From Paraescarpia echinospica (taxonomy: Eukaryota > Annelida > Polychaeta > Sabellida > Siboglinidae), in the NCBI GenBank assembly GCA_020002185.1, contig CM034538.1, positions 1,840,270 to 1,904,269 on the forward strand: a stretch of 64,000 nt of DNA. Reading direction: 5' to 3'. The position numbers and the translations under genes are program-made. This document shows, one piece after another, positions 22,469 to 30,883 of this stretch (the first letter of the stretch is position 1; every line of letters begins with the position of its first letter). The notes under the pieces are model-generated. The model did no database searches. It worked only from the letters and a program-made list of their open reading frames with translations, and was not told the origin of the DNA.

Positions 22469-22714
22469 ACGGCGGCGGAGGGGCGCCTCTAAGGCGAACT
22501 ACCCCTCTAAGAGGAACTGCCCCCTAAGGGGGAGCCCTAAAGGAATACTACCCCTCTAAGGGGTAGGGGCGGCCCCCGCCCTTTAGGGTTAGGGTGGGTA
22601 GGTAGGGGTAGGGTAGGTAGGTAGGGTGCTACGAAATAAAACAATTGCAACACGTACAAAGAGTTTTCAACGTCTTTTATTCATAGTAGCAAGCGTGTAA
22701 GCGAAAAATCGATA
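22469..22714. terminator. Convergent 3' end region with hairpins, G-rich tract and two polyadenylation signals
   Basis: Between the polymerase (+) and protease (-). It holds short inverted repeats such as CCCCTCTAAG...CTAAGGGG, a G-rich tract with GGGTTAGGGTGGG and GGGGTAGGG (22580-22628), an AATAAA on the plus strand (22635) and one on the minus strand (about 22676-22681). The arrangement suits termination of both gene blocks. Confidence 0.65.
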
Positions 22715-23200
22715 CTAGGCGTCGTCGTTAAGCTGTGGCGGCGACGACGAATGCGGCTTTAGCCAGTCGAATACGAGACAGTCGTTAGCCACCCTATCGG
22801 GGCCGAACAGGTACTGGAACCCCTTTAACGGCATACCGCGGCATCGTAAGAGCAGGTAGGCGACGCAATATTGTCCGCATACGTTAGATACCACGCTCTG
22901 CAGTCTCTTGTCGTTGTACGTCCAGCACGCGCCGCAGTTGCGGTGTAGGAAGGCGCGGAAGTCGTCGTGCTGCGGCGGCAGACCGTAGGAATCGAAGTAG
23001 TCACCCCGTCCGTCGACGTCCACGTAGACGACCACCCAGTGTTCCCCCGGTTCGCCGCCGTCGTCGGTGTTGCACACGAATCCCGCCGGTAGGTCGGTGA
23101 GCCGCCGTTTCGGTAGCGCGTCTTTAGCCACGACACCGACGACCCGGTTTTCAGTGAACGGGTAGACGCGTAGGCGACGCAGCAGCTGAAACGTGTCCAT
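22715..23200 (-). CDS. Adenain-like cysteine protease
   Basis: A 161-residue maturation protease of the Ulp1/adenain family, which processes capsid proteins during virion assembly. Catalytic pattern is complete: His in EPGEHWVVVYVD, Asp in DYFDSYGLP, Gln in KRLQSVVSNV and Cys in CGQYCVAYLL. Length is typical of Polinton proteases. The ATG at 23200 lies four bases after the true stop of the capsid gene, so it is read late in the leftward transcript. Intact. Confidence 0.92.
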   Translation of the reverse strand: MDTFQLLRRLRVYPFTENRVVGVVAKDALPKRRLTDLPAGFVCNTDDGGEPGEHWVVVYVDVDGRGDYFDSYGLPPQHDDFRAFLHRNCGACWTYNDKRLQSVVSNVCGQYCVAYLLLRCRGMPLKGFQYLFGPDRVANDCLVFDWLKPHSSSPPQLNDDA

Positions 23201-23204
23201 CGCG

Positions 23205-24468
23205 TTAGCGATCGTACAGCACGTTCCGGTTCTTGTCGATCTCGAGCACCGTCTCGAACTCCCCGTACACGACGACGTTCACCGTGTGGGCGAGGGCCGC
23301 CGCGAAGTGGACCTCGAAACGCAGGTTTCCCTTACGCACGGACGTTGAAATGCGCACCGTCGCAACAGTCGGGCGATAGGTCGAAGCCGAAGACGGCGTA
23401 GCCGTTGCCGTAGTCGTGGCGCGTCAGTTCGATCCCCTCGTCCTCGTACGCCTTTCCCGTCGCCTCGAAGAGGTTCATGTAGCTGCGGACGTAACGTCCG
23501 TGCAGAAAGTTCGGCTGCAACGGCTTGCTCGGCACCTGACGTCCGTCGACGTAGAGAGCGAGAAAGTTTATGTCGTACTGCTTCGCGTTGAACGGGTTTT
23601 TATTGTAATCCCCGTTATAGGCGTCTTTGTCGACGAGGATCAGGAACACGCGATTCGGGAGGACGCCCAGGTAGTCGTTCTCCTGCGTGTGAGACATCGT
23701 CCCCTGCGGTATCGAGAACGACTTGCAGTCGACTCGACGTAGCGGGTACTTGGCCGTTCCCAGCGCCAACGCCTTAATGTGACCCGTCTGGACGCTCGGG
23801 TGCACTTTAGCTTTTCGCACCTGCATGTAGGTCTCCAGTATGACGATTTTCCATTCCCCCGCTACGCCCATGAGCGCGAAGGTGTCCTTCGAGCGCACCA
23901 GTCGAAGCTTTATGTCGACGCCGTTCAGTAGGTACCGGTCTTGCATGAACACGTCGACGTGCAGCCGCCCCATCAGCTCCACCTCGTGGCTGTCCCGCGT
24001 ATAGTGACGCCGGGCGGTGTACCCGCCGTTAGCCTGCGCGGTCGCATCCATGAAACCGGGCGTGTCCTTGTACCACAGTCCCCCTGTGAGCTGCGTCTTT
24101 TTCGCGTCTCTCCCGTAACTCAGCAGGGTTTCGAGGTAGGCCCGGTACGGATACGTATTTGTCGACGGCGTCACGAGCGTGCCGTTCAGCGACACGTCGA
24201 CTTGACAGAACATCGAATGCAGAAAATTGTTGGACGGGGCCACGGTAGCGTCGTGCGCGAGATCGGCAACGTCCCTTTGGGTTATTTTGGCGCGTACGTA
24301 CAGTCTAACGCTCGATAGGTCCGTATACTCGTCGCCCGAGCCCGGGATGAGGAACTCGATGGGGCCGCCGGCGTCGAGGGTCGTCAGCGGCTGGTGATCG
24401 ATCCACTGACCGCTCTCGACGCTCGTCTGCGTTATCGGCAAGGTGAACAGCTCAAGTTGGCTCTTCAC
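23205..24468 (-). pseudogene. Major capsid protein (double jelly roll)
   Basis: Homologous to Polinton major capsid proteins that form the hexon-like trimer. It begins MKSQLELFTLPITQTSVESG and contains PIEFLIPGSGDEYTDL, the LLNGVDIKLRLVRSKD strand block and FDLSPDCCDGAHFN near the end. The first frame closes at 23332, but the conserved C terminus (RKGNLRFEVHFAAAL to NVLYDR) continues in another frame to a TAA at 23205-23207, so a one- or two-base indel lies at about 23335-23345. The same C terminus is found in the relic at 44572-44715. About 420 residues, usual for the family. Confidence 0.93.
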
Positions 24469-24684
24469 ACCCTCGCACGACTGTCTGTTCCTTTCGCCGA
24501 CGTTTCTTCTGACTGCGCGCCGCCGCTTTTCCCGGTGGTTTTATGCGCGTAGACCCCCGTCGACGAGGACCGGGAACACGGGATTCATCGTCGAGCCTAG
24601 GCAGACGTTCTCGTTCGCATGAGGGTCGCGTAGCGGGTCCTTAGCCGACGGCTTCCGGTAGGGGGTCTCCAGTACGCCGCCATT
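24469..24684 (-). pseudogene. Duplicated fragments of the capsid and pX-like genes
   Basis: On the minus strand the stretch 24480-24542 can be read as PPGKAAARSQKKRRRKEQ, close to the tail of the neighbouring basic protein. The stretch 24546-24640 reads as ANENVCLG...NPVFPVLVD, close to the capsid segment TQENDYLG...NRVFLILVD. Both look like leftovers of an old partial tandem duplication between the two genes. No full gene here. Confidence 0.55.
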
Positions 24685-25110
24685 CTAGCCGCTGCTGAAT
24701 ATATCGTGCGGCTCCTGTTTCTTTCGACGACGACGTTTCTTCTTACCGAGAGTCGTCGCCGCCGCCACCGCTTTACCCGGCGGTCGGCGTCGCTTTTTCG
24801 GCGGTGCGTTCAACAGCCCGTCGAGAAGGTCGGTGCCGGCCTCCTTTGCGCGTCGTTTCATCGACTGTTTCAGGTTCCCACCGGCAACGACGTCCCGCAC
24901 CTCGCGCACGCCCGTATTGAGCGTGAGTTTCCCCAGTGCCACGGCACCTCTCTTGATAAACGGCATGGCGCTTCGAAACAGGCTCCCGAACAGATTACCC
25001 AAGCCGTGTACCCGCTGCCCTGGACCGCCGACGAAGACCGGTAGATTGCCACCGACCTGTCGAACGTAGTAGTCCTCGTACACGTTGCGGCCGGTTTTCG
25101 TCAGCATCAA
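24685..25110 (-). CDS. Basic pX/pVI-like minor virion protein
   Basis: 141 residues. Starts MMLTKTGRNVYEDYYVRQVG, then a Gly-rich and amphipathic segment (GLGNLFGSLFRSAMPFIKRG) and a strongly basic tail (KKKRRRRKK). This layout is known from Polintons and adintoviruses, where it has been compared with adenovirus core or membrane-lytic minor proteins. Overlaps the penton gene end by four bases. Intact. The exact role is inferred from position and charge. Confidence 0.75.
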   Translation of the reverse strand: MMLTKTGRNVYEDYYVRQVGGNLPVFVGGPGQRVHGLGNLFGSLFRSAMPFIKRGAVALGKLTLNTGVREVRDVVAGGNLKQSMKRRAKEAGTDLLDGLLNAPPKKRRRPPGKAVAAATTLGKKKRRRRKKQEPHDIFSSG

Positions 25111-25964
25111 AACAGTTTAGATTTACAGCGTCTGATGTGAAGCGTCGACACGAGTTTTCCCTGCTCGATTGGTATCGCTTGACCGAGGTCGTCTCTTATA
25201 TCTATCTCGACCGAATCGAATTGTCGCCGTAGGAGCGGCACGTATTGGACGCGGTCGAAGACCACCGAACTAATGACCCCGTTCGTCCCGTAGGCGGGGG
25301 TGGCTCGAAGGAGGGGGGCGAATACATCACCGACGATGCGTGGTTCCACGAGGTCCGTATACACGTACAGGGTGTCGACTCCCCCATTCATATCCACCGT
25401 ATACCAACCCTCGTACTCGTAGGGATACGCGACGGGGGTGGTGCTGATGGTGACGGCGCCGGCGACGTCCTCCAAGCGGGGGCTCGTGACGACGCCCGAA
25501 TCGAAGCCTAGTACGGTCGGGAGACGATTCCCATGGGGAATATTAAATTCGATACCCGGTGATAGGTGCAACGTCATCCGGTTGGAGACGGGGCTGTACT
25601 CCAGGCGAGCCTTGACTTTATCGGTGCTCAGTTTCATCAGCGCCTCGTTGATTTTATGCATCAACTCGTAAGCGCTATTATAAAAACCGTGCGGGATGTT
25701 GCCTTGCCGGTGAATCGGAAGACCGTCGGCGGTGCGGTACGACCCGACCTCGTCCGTCTCGTAAGCCAAGTAGAAGTACGCATCCGTCTTTCTCACGTTG
25801 TACCACGTATGCGGATACTGTAGCGTCACCAGACCGCATTCCCACTCCCCCGATAGGTCGATGCGTTGCGGCAGATTCGTAGTTTAGTGAGTCAACGTGT
25901 TTTCGGGGTGCGCCTTCATAGACGCGTTGCTCGGTAGCGTCAGGTAAAAGTTAGACGCCGCCAT
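25107..25964 (-). pseudogene. Minor capsid protein (penton-like single jelly roll)
   Basis: Polinton penton-type protein that closes the capsid vertices. The coding frame starts at an ATG at 25964 (MAASNFYLTLPSNAS), is interrupted by an in-frame TAA at 25884-25886, then continues through LPQRIDLSGEWECGL, a conserved block near the N terminus, to the end at 25107 (STLHIRRCKSKLF). Apart from the single stop it is intact, about 285 codons. Start overlaps the end of the membrane protein gene by 14 bases. Confidence 0.9.
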
Positions 25965-26352
25965 CGTGACTCCTCATAGACGGACTCGGGGGTAGGTAAC
26001 CGAGACAGCTGCTCAACAGGGCCGTCCACAGGTTGGAGTCGCCCTGGCCTCTCGTTAGATTGTATATACTGACGACGATAACCGTGTACAAGACGACGAT
26101 CTGACACAGGAAGATGATCTCGGCTTTAGGACAGTCGTTCCCGCAGAAACGCCATGGAACGTGTTCGCGGTCGGAGTGGGTCGTAGACTCGGTAGCGTCG
26201 ACGTAGTCTGCGGGTATGCCGCGTTCGCAGTAGTTTGAGGATGTGTCGTCGGCTTCGGCCCTCGTAACCTCGTCGGGCATCGTCACGCCACTGCAGTCTG
26301 TTAATGCTGCACTCTGTAGAGTAGTCGACGTATCCCTCTTCGTCGCCGTCAC
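25951..26352 (-). CDS. Small conserved membrane protein
   Basis: Up to 133 residues if read from a GTG at 26352; the first in-frame ATG is at 26280 (109 residues). The C-terminal half has one clear membrane helix (IIFLCQIVVLYTVIVVSIYN) followed by LTRGQGDSNLWTALLSSCLG, a block I recognise as common in animal Polintons but without an assigned role. The N-terminal part may have lost its start by an indel near 26350. It lies between integrase and penton in the virion gene block. Confidence 0.75.
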   Translation of the reverse strand: MTATKRDTSTTLQSAALTDCSGVTMPDEVTRAEADDTSSNYCERGIPADYVDATESTTHSDREHVPWRFCGNDCPKAEIIFLCQIVVLYTVIVVSIYNLTRGQGDSNLWTALLSSCLGYLPPSPSMRSHDGGV

Positions 26353-26417
26353 GTAGTAAGCGCCAGCACCTCGAGCGTCGTGTCCACATAACGACTGCCG
26401 GCCAACGTTACGGTACC

Positions 26418-27641
26418 CTATACTTTATAGTCCACGAAGGCCTTGGCATCGATCCAGCTGTTGAAGGAGGCCGGATAGCCGCTCCATTTAACGCGCACCT
26501 CCTCCGCAGCACCGCGACGACGACGCCGACGTTGTAGAACGGTCTCCACCCGATACAGTTTATCCTTCGGGACGACTACTCGTTGCAGCTCCGGCTCATA
26601 GAATTTGCCGTCTAGCACCGTACCGGCGTCGTCTTTCAAGCGGTAAACGGGCGGGTCGGACGGGTGCGTTTCTACGATGGTGAAGAGCTCCTCGCTCCAG
26701 CTAGCCATGTACCCCTTCTTGAACCGCGCCTTCGCCTTACTGATGCGTACGCGATCTCCCTCTCGTAGTTTCGGCTTACTGCCTCGACCTCGGCCGCCGT
26801 ACAACCGTTGCCACACAGTCTCCTGGTTCGCGGCGTTGACACTCGCCGGCGTCCTACCGATGCTTCGATGATAGGTGTTGTTGTACGACCGCACAAAGTT
26901 CGGTAACGGCTCTACGTAGCGCAGCGTCTGATACTTCGTAAAGTACCGCCACATACGCGTCTTTAAGGTTCGGTTGAAGCGTTCGACGACACTCGCTTTA
27001 GTTTCCTCGTTATGCGTCACGAAATGTTGGACGCCGTAATCCTTCAAAAGTTTCTGAAAGGGTCTGTTGAGAAACTCCGTCCCCTTATCGGTCTGCAGTG
27101 CGTTCGGCACCCGCCGCTGCTGTTGTAGCAGGTGCACGAAGGCCGTAACGAGCGCCGGGCCGGCTTTACTCTTCACCGGGACGCACCACGCCAGCTTCGA
27201 AAAGACGTCGATGACCGTCAATAGGAACGTTACACCATCGTTGTGTTTTTTCAGTTTAGCTACGTCGACGAGATCGGCTTGCCACTGCTGGTTTCGACCG
27301 CCTACGATAACGCAACGTCGCTTGAAACGTCGTTTCACCGGCTTGTGTAGCGTGTAAGTATCCTGCGCCGCTAGCCACTGCTTCACGACCGGTTTGCGTA
27401 CCGCCACCGTCCGATGCAATGCGTCGACACCGCCGTAACTGCCCGCCTGTTTCGGGTTGAAATAGGCGCGCTTCAGGCGGTCGTCGTCTCGTTGTCGAGT
27501 ACGCCGCTTTCGTTGCGTACCGCCGGTACACCATGACCACGACGACGACGACGATCGATTTACGACGAATAATATATACACCACCAACGCCGCTGTACCT
27601 AGGCCGACGACGACGACGACTACCGACCTTCGTAGGTGCAT
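26418..27641 (-). CDS. Polinton integrase with N-terminal membrane helix and chromodomain
   Basis: 407 residues from the ATG at 27641; the open frame extends further upstream but only through the neighbouring gene. N terminus: MHLRRS then SVVVVVVGLGTAALVVYILF, a predicted membrane anchor. A basic stretch follows, then the rve core with the DDE triad (QADLVDVAKL, QTDKGTEFL, KASVVERFNRT), and a C-terminal chromodomain (VRVKWSGYPASFNSWI). It inserts the element into chromosomal DNA. The membrane helix is also present in the relic copy (start 45878). Intact frame. Confidence 0.93.
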   Translation of the reverse strand: MHLRRSVVVVVVGLGTAALVVYILFVVNRSSSSSWSWCTGGTQRKRRTRQRDDDRLKRAYFNPKQAGSYGGVDALHRTVAVRKPVVKQWLAAQDTYTLHKPVKRRFKRRCVIVGGRNQQWQADLVDVAKLKKHNDGVTFLLTVIDVFSKLAWCVPVKSKAGPALVTAFVHLLQQQRRVPNALQTDKGTEFLNRPFQKLLKDYGVQHFVTHNEETKASVVERFNRTLKTRMWRYFTKYQTLRYVEPLPNFVRSYNNTYHRSIGRTPASVNAANQETVWQRLYGGRGRGSKPKLREGDRVRISKAKARFKKGYMASWSEELFTIVETHPSDPPVYRLKDDAGTVLDGKFYEPELQRVVVPKDKLYRVETVLQRRRRRRGAAEEVRVKWSGYPASFNSWIDAKAFVDYKV

Positions 27642-27675
27642 TGTGAGTGGCTCGGACGTCGGCGTTTCAAGCTCT

Positions 27676-28360
27676 TTAATACGCCGCCTCCTCCCACTTA
27701 GGCGGCTCCCGAGACTCGGTACGTCAACGACGTCGGCGACGTTTACCGGGGGTCGTCTCCGCCTCCTCCCCCGCCTTCGGCCGTTTCTGCTGCTGCTGTA
27801 TATACGCTCGATGCCGTGGGTACGTTCAGTCGTCTCATACCCTCCCCGAACGCTTCCCACCCGACCCCCTTCTTCCTCGTTCGCATAAGATCGTTCACGA
27901 GATCGACCATGTTACTCCCCGCGATAGGTCGACCGCCGCGATCGTTCCATCGACACAACGGGTCGGTCTTCATTTTCTCGATCAGGAGGAGGGCTTTCCC
28001 TCTCAACGTTTTCGGTACGCTTTCCACGATCTCGCGCTCTATACCCTGCAACGGTGCTTGGCCCCCGGTCGTCGGCTGCAGAGGAGGCGGCGATGCCTGG
28101 CCCTCGGTCGTCCCCACGGACACGCGTACCGGCTGCGCCGCTCGAATCGACCCAATCGTGTTGTAGCGACTCAACAGTTGATTGTACGACGCCACCTTCT
28201 CTCGTTCGGATAACTCCGATCGGTCTAGCACGTCCTTCATGTCACTGTCCAGGCTACTCTTCGCACGCGACCGGGTCGTGCTCGGCGGCTGGTCGATCAA
28301 CGGCAGCAGGCTCTCCTCCAACCGCGGGTCTACCAACGCCATCTTCTTGGCGTACTGCAT
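27676..28360 (-). pseudogene. Conserved Polinton protein of unknown function (205-residue class)
   Basis: Starts at an ATG at 28360 that shares one base with the stop of the upstream gene (TGATG). Contains ESVPKTLRGKALLLIEKMK, GSNMVDLVNDLMRTRKK and GWEAFGEGMRRLNVP, blocks seen in many Polintons; function unknown. The frame after about 27830 is wrong: compared with the relic copy (45914-46284) the Gln-rich segment and basic tail continue in another frame, with a TGA at 27723-27725 and an end at 27676. The relic ends EREWEEY and this copy ends similarly (PKWEEAAY). Confidence 0.75.
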
Positions 28361-28707
28361 CAGCCGATCACCTGTCTGAGCAGCGGCAGCAGGACGGTGC
28401 TCGCCAACGGCGCTAGCAGGGCCGTCAGAAAGGCGCCCGACCCCGTTTGCAAGATTTGCCGCTTCTTCTTAAGGGTCACCTTTTTGTTCACTAAACTTCG
28501 CAGATGATTCTTGTATTGTATTAGTGTTTTTATCTGCGCCGCCGTCAATTTCACATTCCCTTTCAATAGGTTGTACGCGCAGTCACACAGGCTACAAATG
28601 AAGTCAGAGTCCGCGTTTTTGATTATAGCCTTGCTCACCTTAGATTGTCTATGTTTATTCAGTAGCTCCAGCATGAGGACGTGCTTCTTGATACGTTTCG
28701 TCGTCAT
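28360..28707 (-). CDS. Conserved 115-residue Polinton protein, function unknown
   Basis: Starts MTTKRIKKHVLMLELLNKH, basic and helical. The centre has DFICSLCDCAYNLLKGNVKL, with three Cys, and the C terminus is hydrophobic (GAFLTALLAPLASTVLLPLL) and could enter a membrane. A homologue of the same length lies in the relic at 46284-46628 and is the only frame there that is fully open. Sits between ATPase and the 205-residue gene. Possibly a minor virion or membrane protein; not assigned. Confidence 0.85.
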   Translation of the reverse strand: MTTKRIKKHVLMLELLNKHRQSKVSKAIIKNADSDFICSLCDCAYNLLKGNVKLTAAQIKTLIQYKNHLRSLVNKKVTLKKKRQILQTGSGAFLTALLAPLASTVLLPLLRQVIG

Positions 28708-28764
28708 CCTGAAGAATGACGCCCTCTGTGACGCGTACCTCTTTTATGCTCTCGTCACGTAGAC

Positions 28765-29427
28765 TTACTGAAGACGATCGTCGGGAAAAATACAAGTGCG
28801 CAAGCGCATATTTTCCGCTGTTTCCTGTTTCAGATCTACTAGCAGATACCCGTAAGGTGCAGACGTGGCATCTTTGAAGGCTTCCATCATAAATTTAACT
28901 CGACCCGGATACATCTGTTTCGCCAGGTTACCTACTTGGCCGGCATCCCGAGGGCTCTTGAATAACACCATATATTGCGCATTCAAGCTGATTGTGCGGT
29001 TTTCTTTCCCTTTCGGAAACATATTCTGCACAAGCTGTACGACGGACGTGTTGCAATGGTGACTTTTTTTAGTGAAGAAGGTCGTGACCCGTCTATCAGT
29101 TTCCTCTATAAGGTCATCGAGTACTAGAAGGGTCCTCGTTTTGCCATTTAGAAGCTTCGGATCCGGTAAACCGTCTACAAATTCTATATCGTTTGACATA
29201 GAGGTGTAGGCGCTTTGCCATTGGCCGTAACACCATAGAAGCTTCTCCGGAGGCGGCTCGATCATAGAAGAAGCAAACTGTAGCAGCCGAGTAACGAAAA
29301 TAGTCTTACCAAACCCCGTAGGGCCGGCTACTATACATGTAAAAGGGTGCTTCCACGTCCCACTCATATTGACGACTGGCGTGTACGAAACGAACGATGA
29401 CTTATTATTCGTTTCTTCTATACGCAT
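28765..29427 (-). CDS. Genome packaging ATPase (FtsK/HerA type)
   Basis: 220 residues. Walker A VAGPTGFGKTIF near residue 33 and Walker B TLLVLDDLI near residue 100. It is expected to pump DNA into the capsid, as the A32-like ATPases of related viruses do. Start overlaps the end of the NADAR gene by 23 bases. Intact. The C terminus is also found in the relic at 46676-47014. Confidence 0.93.
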   Translation of the reverse strand: MRIEETNNKSSFVSYTPVVNMSGTWKHPFTCIVAGPTGFGKTIFVTRLLQFASSMIEPPPEKLLWCYGQWQSAYTSMSNDIEFVDGLPDPKLLNGKTRTLLVLDDLIEETDRRVTTFFTKKSHHCNTSVVQLVQNMFPKGKENRTISLNAQYMVLFKSPRDAGQVGNLAKQMYPGRVKFMMEAFKDATSAPYGYLLVDLKQETAENMRLRTCIFPDDRLQ

Positions 29428-29860
29428 CGCGCACCTCCATCAATAATTTGCCAAGCATATTTTGACCTTCTTTACCGTCTTTACCGATACCCCAGAAGGC
29501 TTCAGGCGATGACACACACTCCACCAATTCGACTTTTCCGGTAGCCAATAGGGCGTCTTTCAACCTTTTTGAAACTCCGAATTTGCTCATCAGCAGCGCC
29601 TTCATGCACTCGACCCTAACTGCGTTCCATTCGGCGCCCGTTCTCTTCTTCGCGATTCTGTAACTTCGACGTTTCGCTATATAGGCCGACCACGCCTCTT
29701 TGATGTACCCCGCGCTTTCCTCGTCTTCATTAAACATTGCTTTTCTAAACTGATAAGCGTGCTCGACGGAGCTGAAACTTTGACCGTACGCATCGACTCG
29801 ACACGGATAAAAATTCGATAGGTACGACGCCGAACCACCGAAATGTATAGGGGACTCCAT
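29405..29860 (-). CDS. NADAR-domain protein (YbiA-like)
   Basis: 151 residues covering a whole NADAR domain. Family signatures: SYLSNFYPCRV, FSSVEHAYQFRKAM, KALLMSKFGVSKRLKDALL, ELVECVSSPEAFWGIGKDG and GQNMLGKLLMEVR. NADAR proteins act on N-glycosidic bonds in ADP-ribose or riboflavin-pathway compounds; some bacterial members reverse ADP-ribosylation of DNA. It is the first gene of the leftward block, near the right terminal repeat, with its own TATA box. Intact. Role in the element is inferred: it may counter NAD-based or ADP-ribose-based host defence, or be metabolic cargo. Confidence 0.9.
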   Translation of the reverse strand: MESPIHFGGSASYLSNFYPCRVDAYGQSFSSVEHAYQFRKAMFNEDEESAGYIKEAWSAYIAKRRSYRIAKKRTGAEWNAVRVECMKALLMSKFGVSKRLKDALLATGKVELVECVSSPEAFWGIGKDGKEGQNMLGKLLMEVRDAYRRNE

Positions 29861-29898
29861 ACCGCCAACTAATGACTACCACCCCTCGTAAATAGCCA

Positions 29899-29908
29899 CT
29901 ATATATCA
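29899..29908 (-). promoter_or_regulatory. Candidate TATA box of the leftward block
   Basis: TATATAG on the minus strand about 40 bases upstream of the NADAR ATG at 29860, just inside the right terminal repeat. A likely promoter for the long leftward transcript. Confidence 0.5.
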
Positions 29909-29933
29909 AGAACCTCCACCAGGGCGTTAAATC

Positions 29934-30241
29934 AGCTTAGTATAACCACCGCTAGGGGCGCTACCACTTATCATTGCAAGTATAGTCGCTAGGGGGCAGC
30001 GGCGTAATGGAGCATTGGCGCCATACTAATTAGCGACACTCATCAATCATACTTTTTTATAAGTAAGCTGTCAAAAGCCAATTAAGATAACACGTTTTTT
30101 ATAAGTAGATTTTTTTGACAGGTCATCAATCATTCATTTTTTATAAGTAGGAATCCATTTGGCGTGGCTGATCCACAAATCCTTTGATCTCCTTTGATCT
30201 TCGACGCTGTCTATGTGGTCCTGCTGCCCCTACCTACTACT
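29934..30241 (-). repeat. Right terminal inverted repeat of the Polinton
   Basis: About 308 bases, reverse complement of the left end. Ends at 30241 with AGTAGTAGGT read inward. Carries the same TTATAAAAA and GATTGATGA motifs. Confidence 0.92.
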
Positions 30242-30883
30242 TGCGTGTTCTGCAGTCACGGTCAACAGCTGTTAAGCGACCGTATTTTTTTGTATAATCA
30301 AATAAATTATATATTGCATAATACAGAGATTAGAAGGCAAAGTAGAAGGTGTTACAGTCGTCGAATGCAGTAGGACCTGCAATTTTGCCTTTGATTCAAA
30401 TTAGCGTATCCAAACAGAAAATTATGACAATTTGATATGCAGCAGACTAGGCTTAAGTAGTGCTACGAAGGGATAGGATAGGATAGGATTTTTGGATTCG
30501 TATAAATCATACATACAAACATAATCAAACTAGAATACCAATCGATGATAGAACACACGATTCAAGGCAGCCAGCGCAGCCAATTAAGGCTGTAACCAGT
30601 TAGTTTAAATGATAATAATATAGCCCATGTATCATATATGATGATCATTTATCTACATTAAATATAGTATAATATAGCATATTAGTCCCGCTAATATGGT
30701 CACCTCGCTATTCAGGTCACTTTTGTTCAGTCCCAAAGTTCACCTTAACACAGGTTCCAATGAACCAATGTAACGTAAATGCTGTCATTATTGGCCAAAT
30801 CGTGTCTTGCTTGCTGGATTTCCAGAATATTTAATCTACAAAAAATATGCTCGGGTATTTTGTGGACCCGTACGTACCTAGAG
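30242..30883. other. AT-rich flank of the Polinton, no gene seen
   Basis: AT-rich DNA with a short GGATA repeat near 30471-30490. No coding signal. Confidence 0.55.

Larger units (their letters stand above)
14153..30241. mobile_element. Complete Polinton/Maverick (adintovirus-type) element, 16.1 kb
   Basis: A self-synthesising DNA transposon or provirus bounded by inverted repeats that begin AGTAGTAGGT at both ends. It carries the full family set: protein-primed polymerase, retrovirus-like integrase with chromodomain, adenain-like protease, FtsK/HerA-type ATPase, major and minor capsid proteins. Additional genes are an RPA-like protein, a NADAR protein, a membrane protein, a basic pX-like protein and two conserved proteins of unknown role. 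Flanks GGCGTC (14147-14152) and TGCGTG (30242-30247) share the central GCGT and may be a decayed 6-base target duplication. Internal GC is much higher than in the flanks. Several genes carry stops or frameshifts. Confidence 0.95.

Noticed and set aside
22583..22628. Telomere repeat array
   Set aside because: Only two TTAGGG-like units within a wider G-rich tract.
23941..24318. Open frames opposite the capsid, penton and ATPase genes
   Set aside because: GC-rich coding strands give long antisense frames; the minus-strand frames have clear family motifs.
16235..25886. Alternative genetic code with TAA/TAG as sense
   Set aside because: The stops replace unrelated kinds of residue, one break is TGA, many intact genes end normally, and frameshifts are also present, so decay explains it better.
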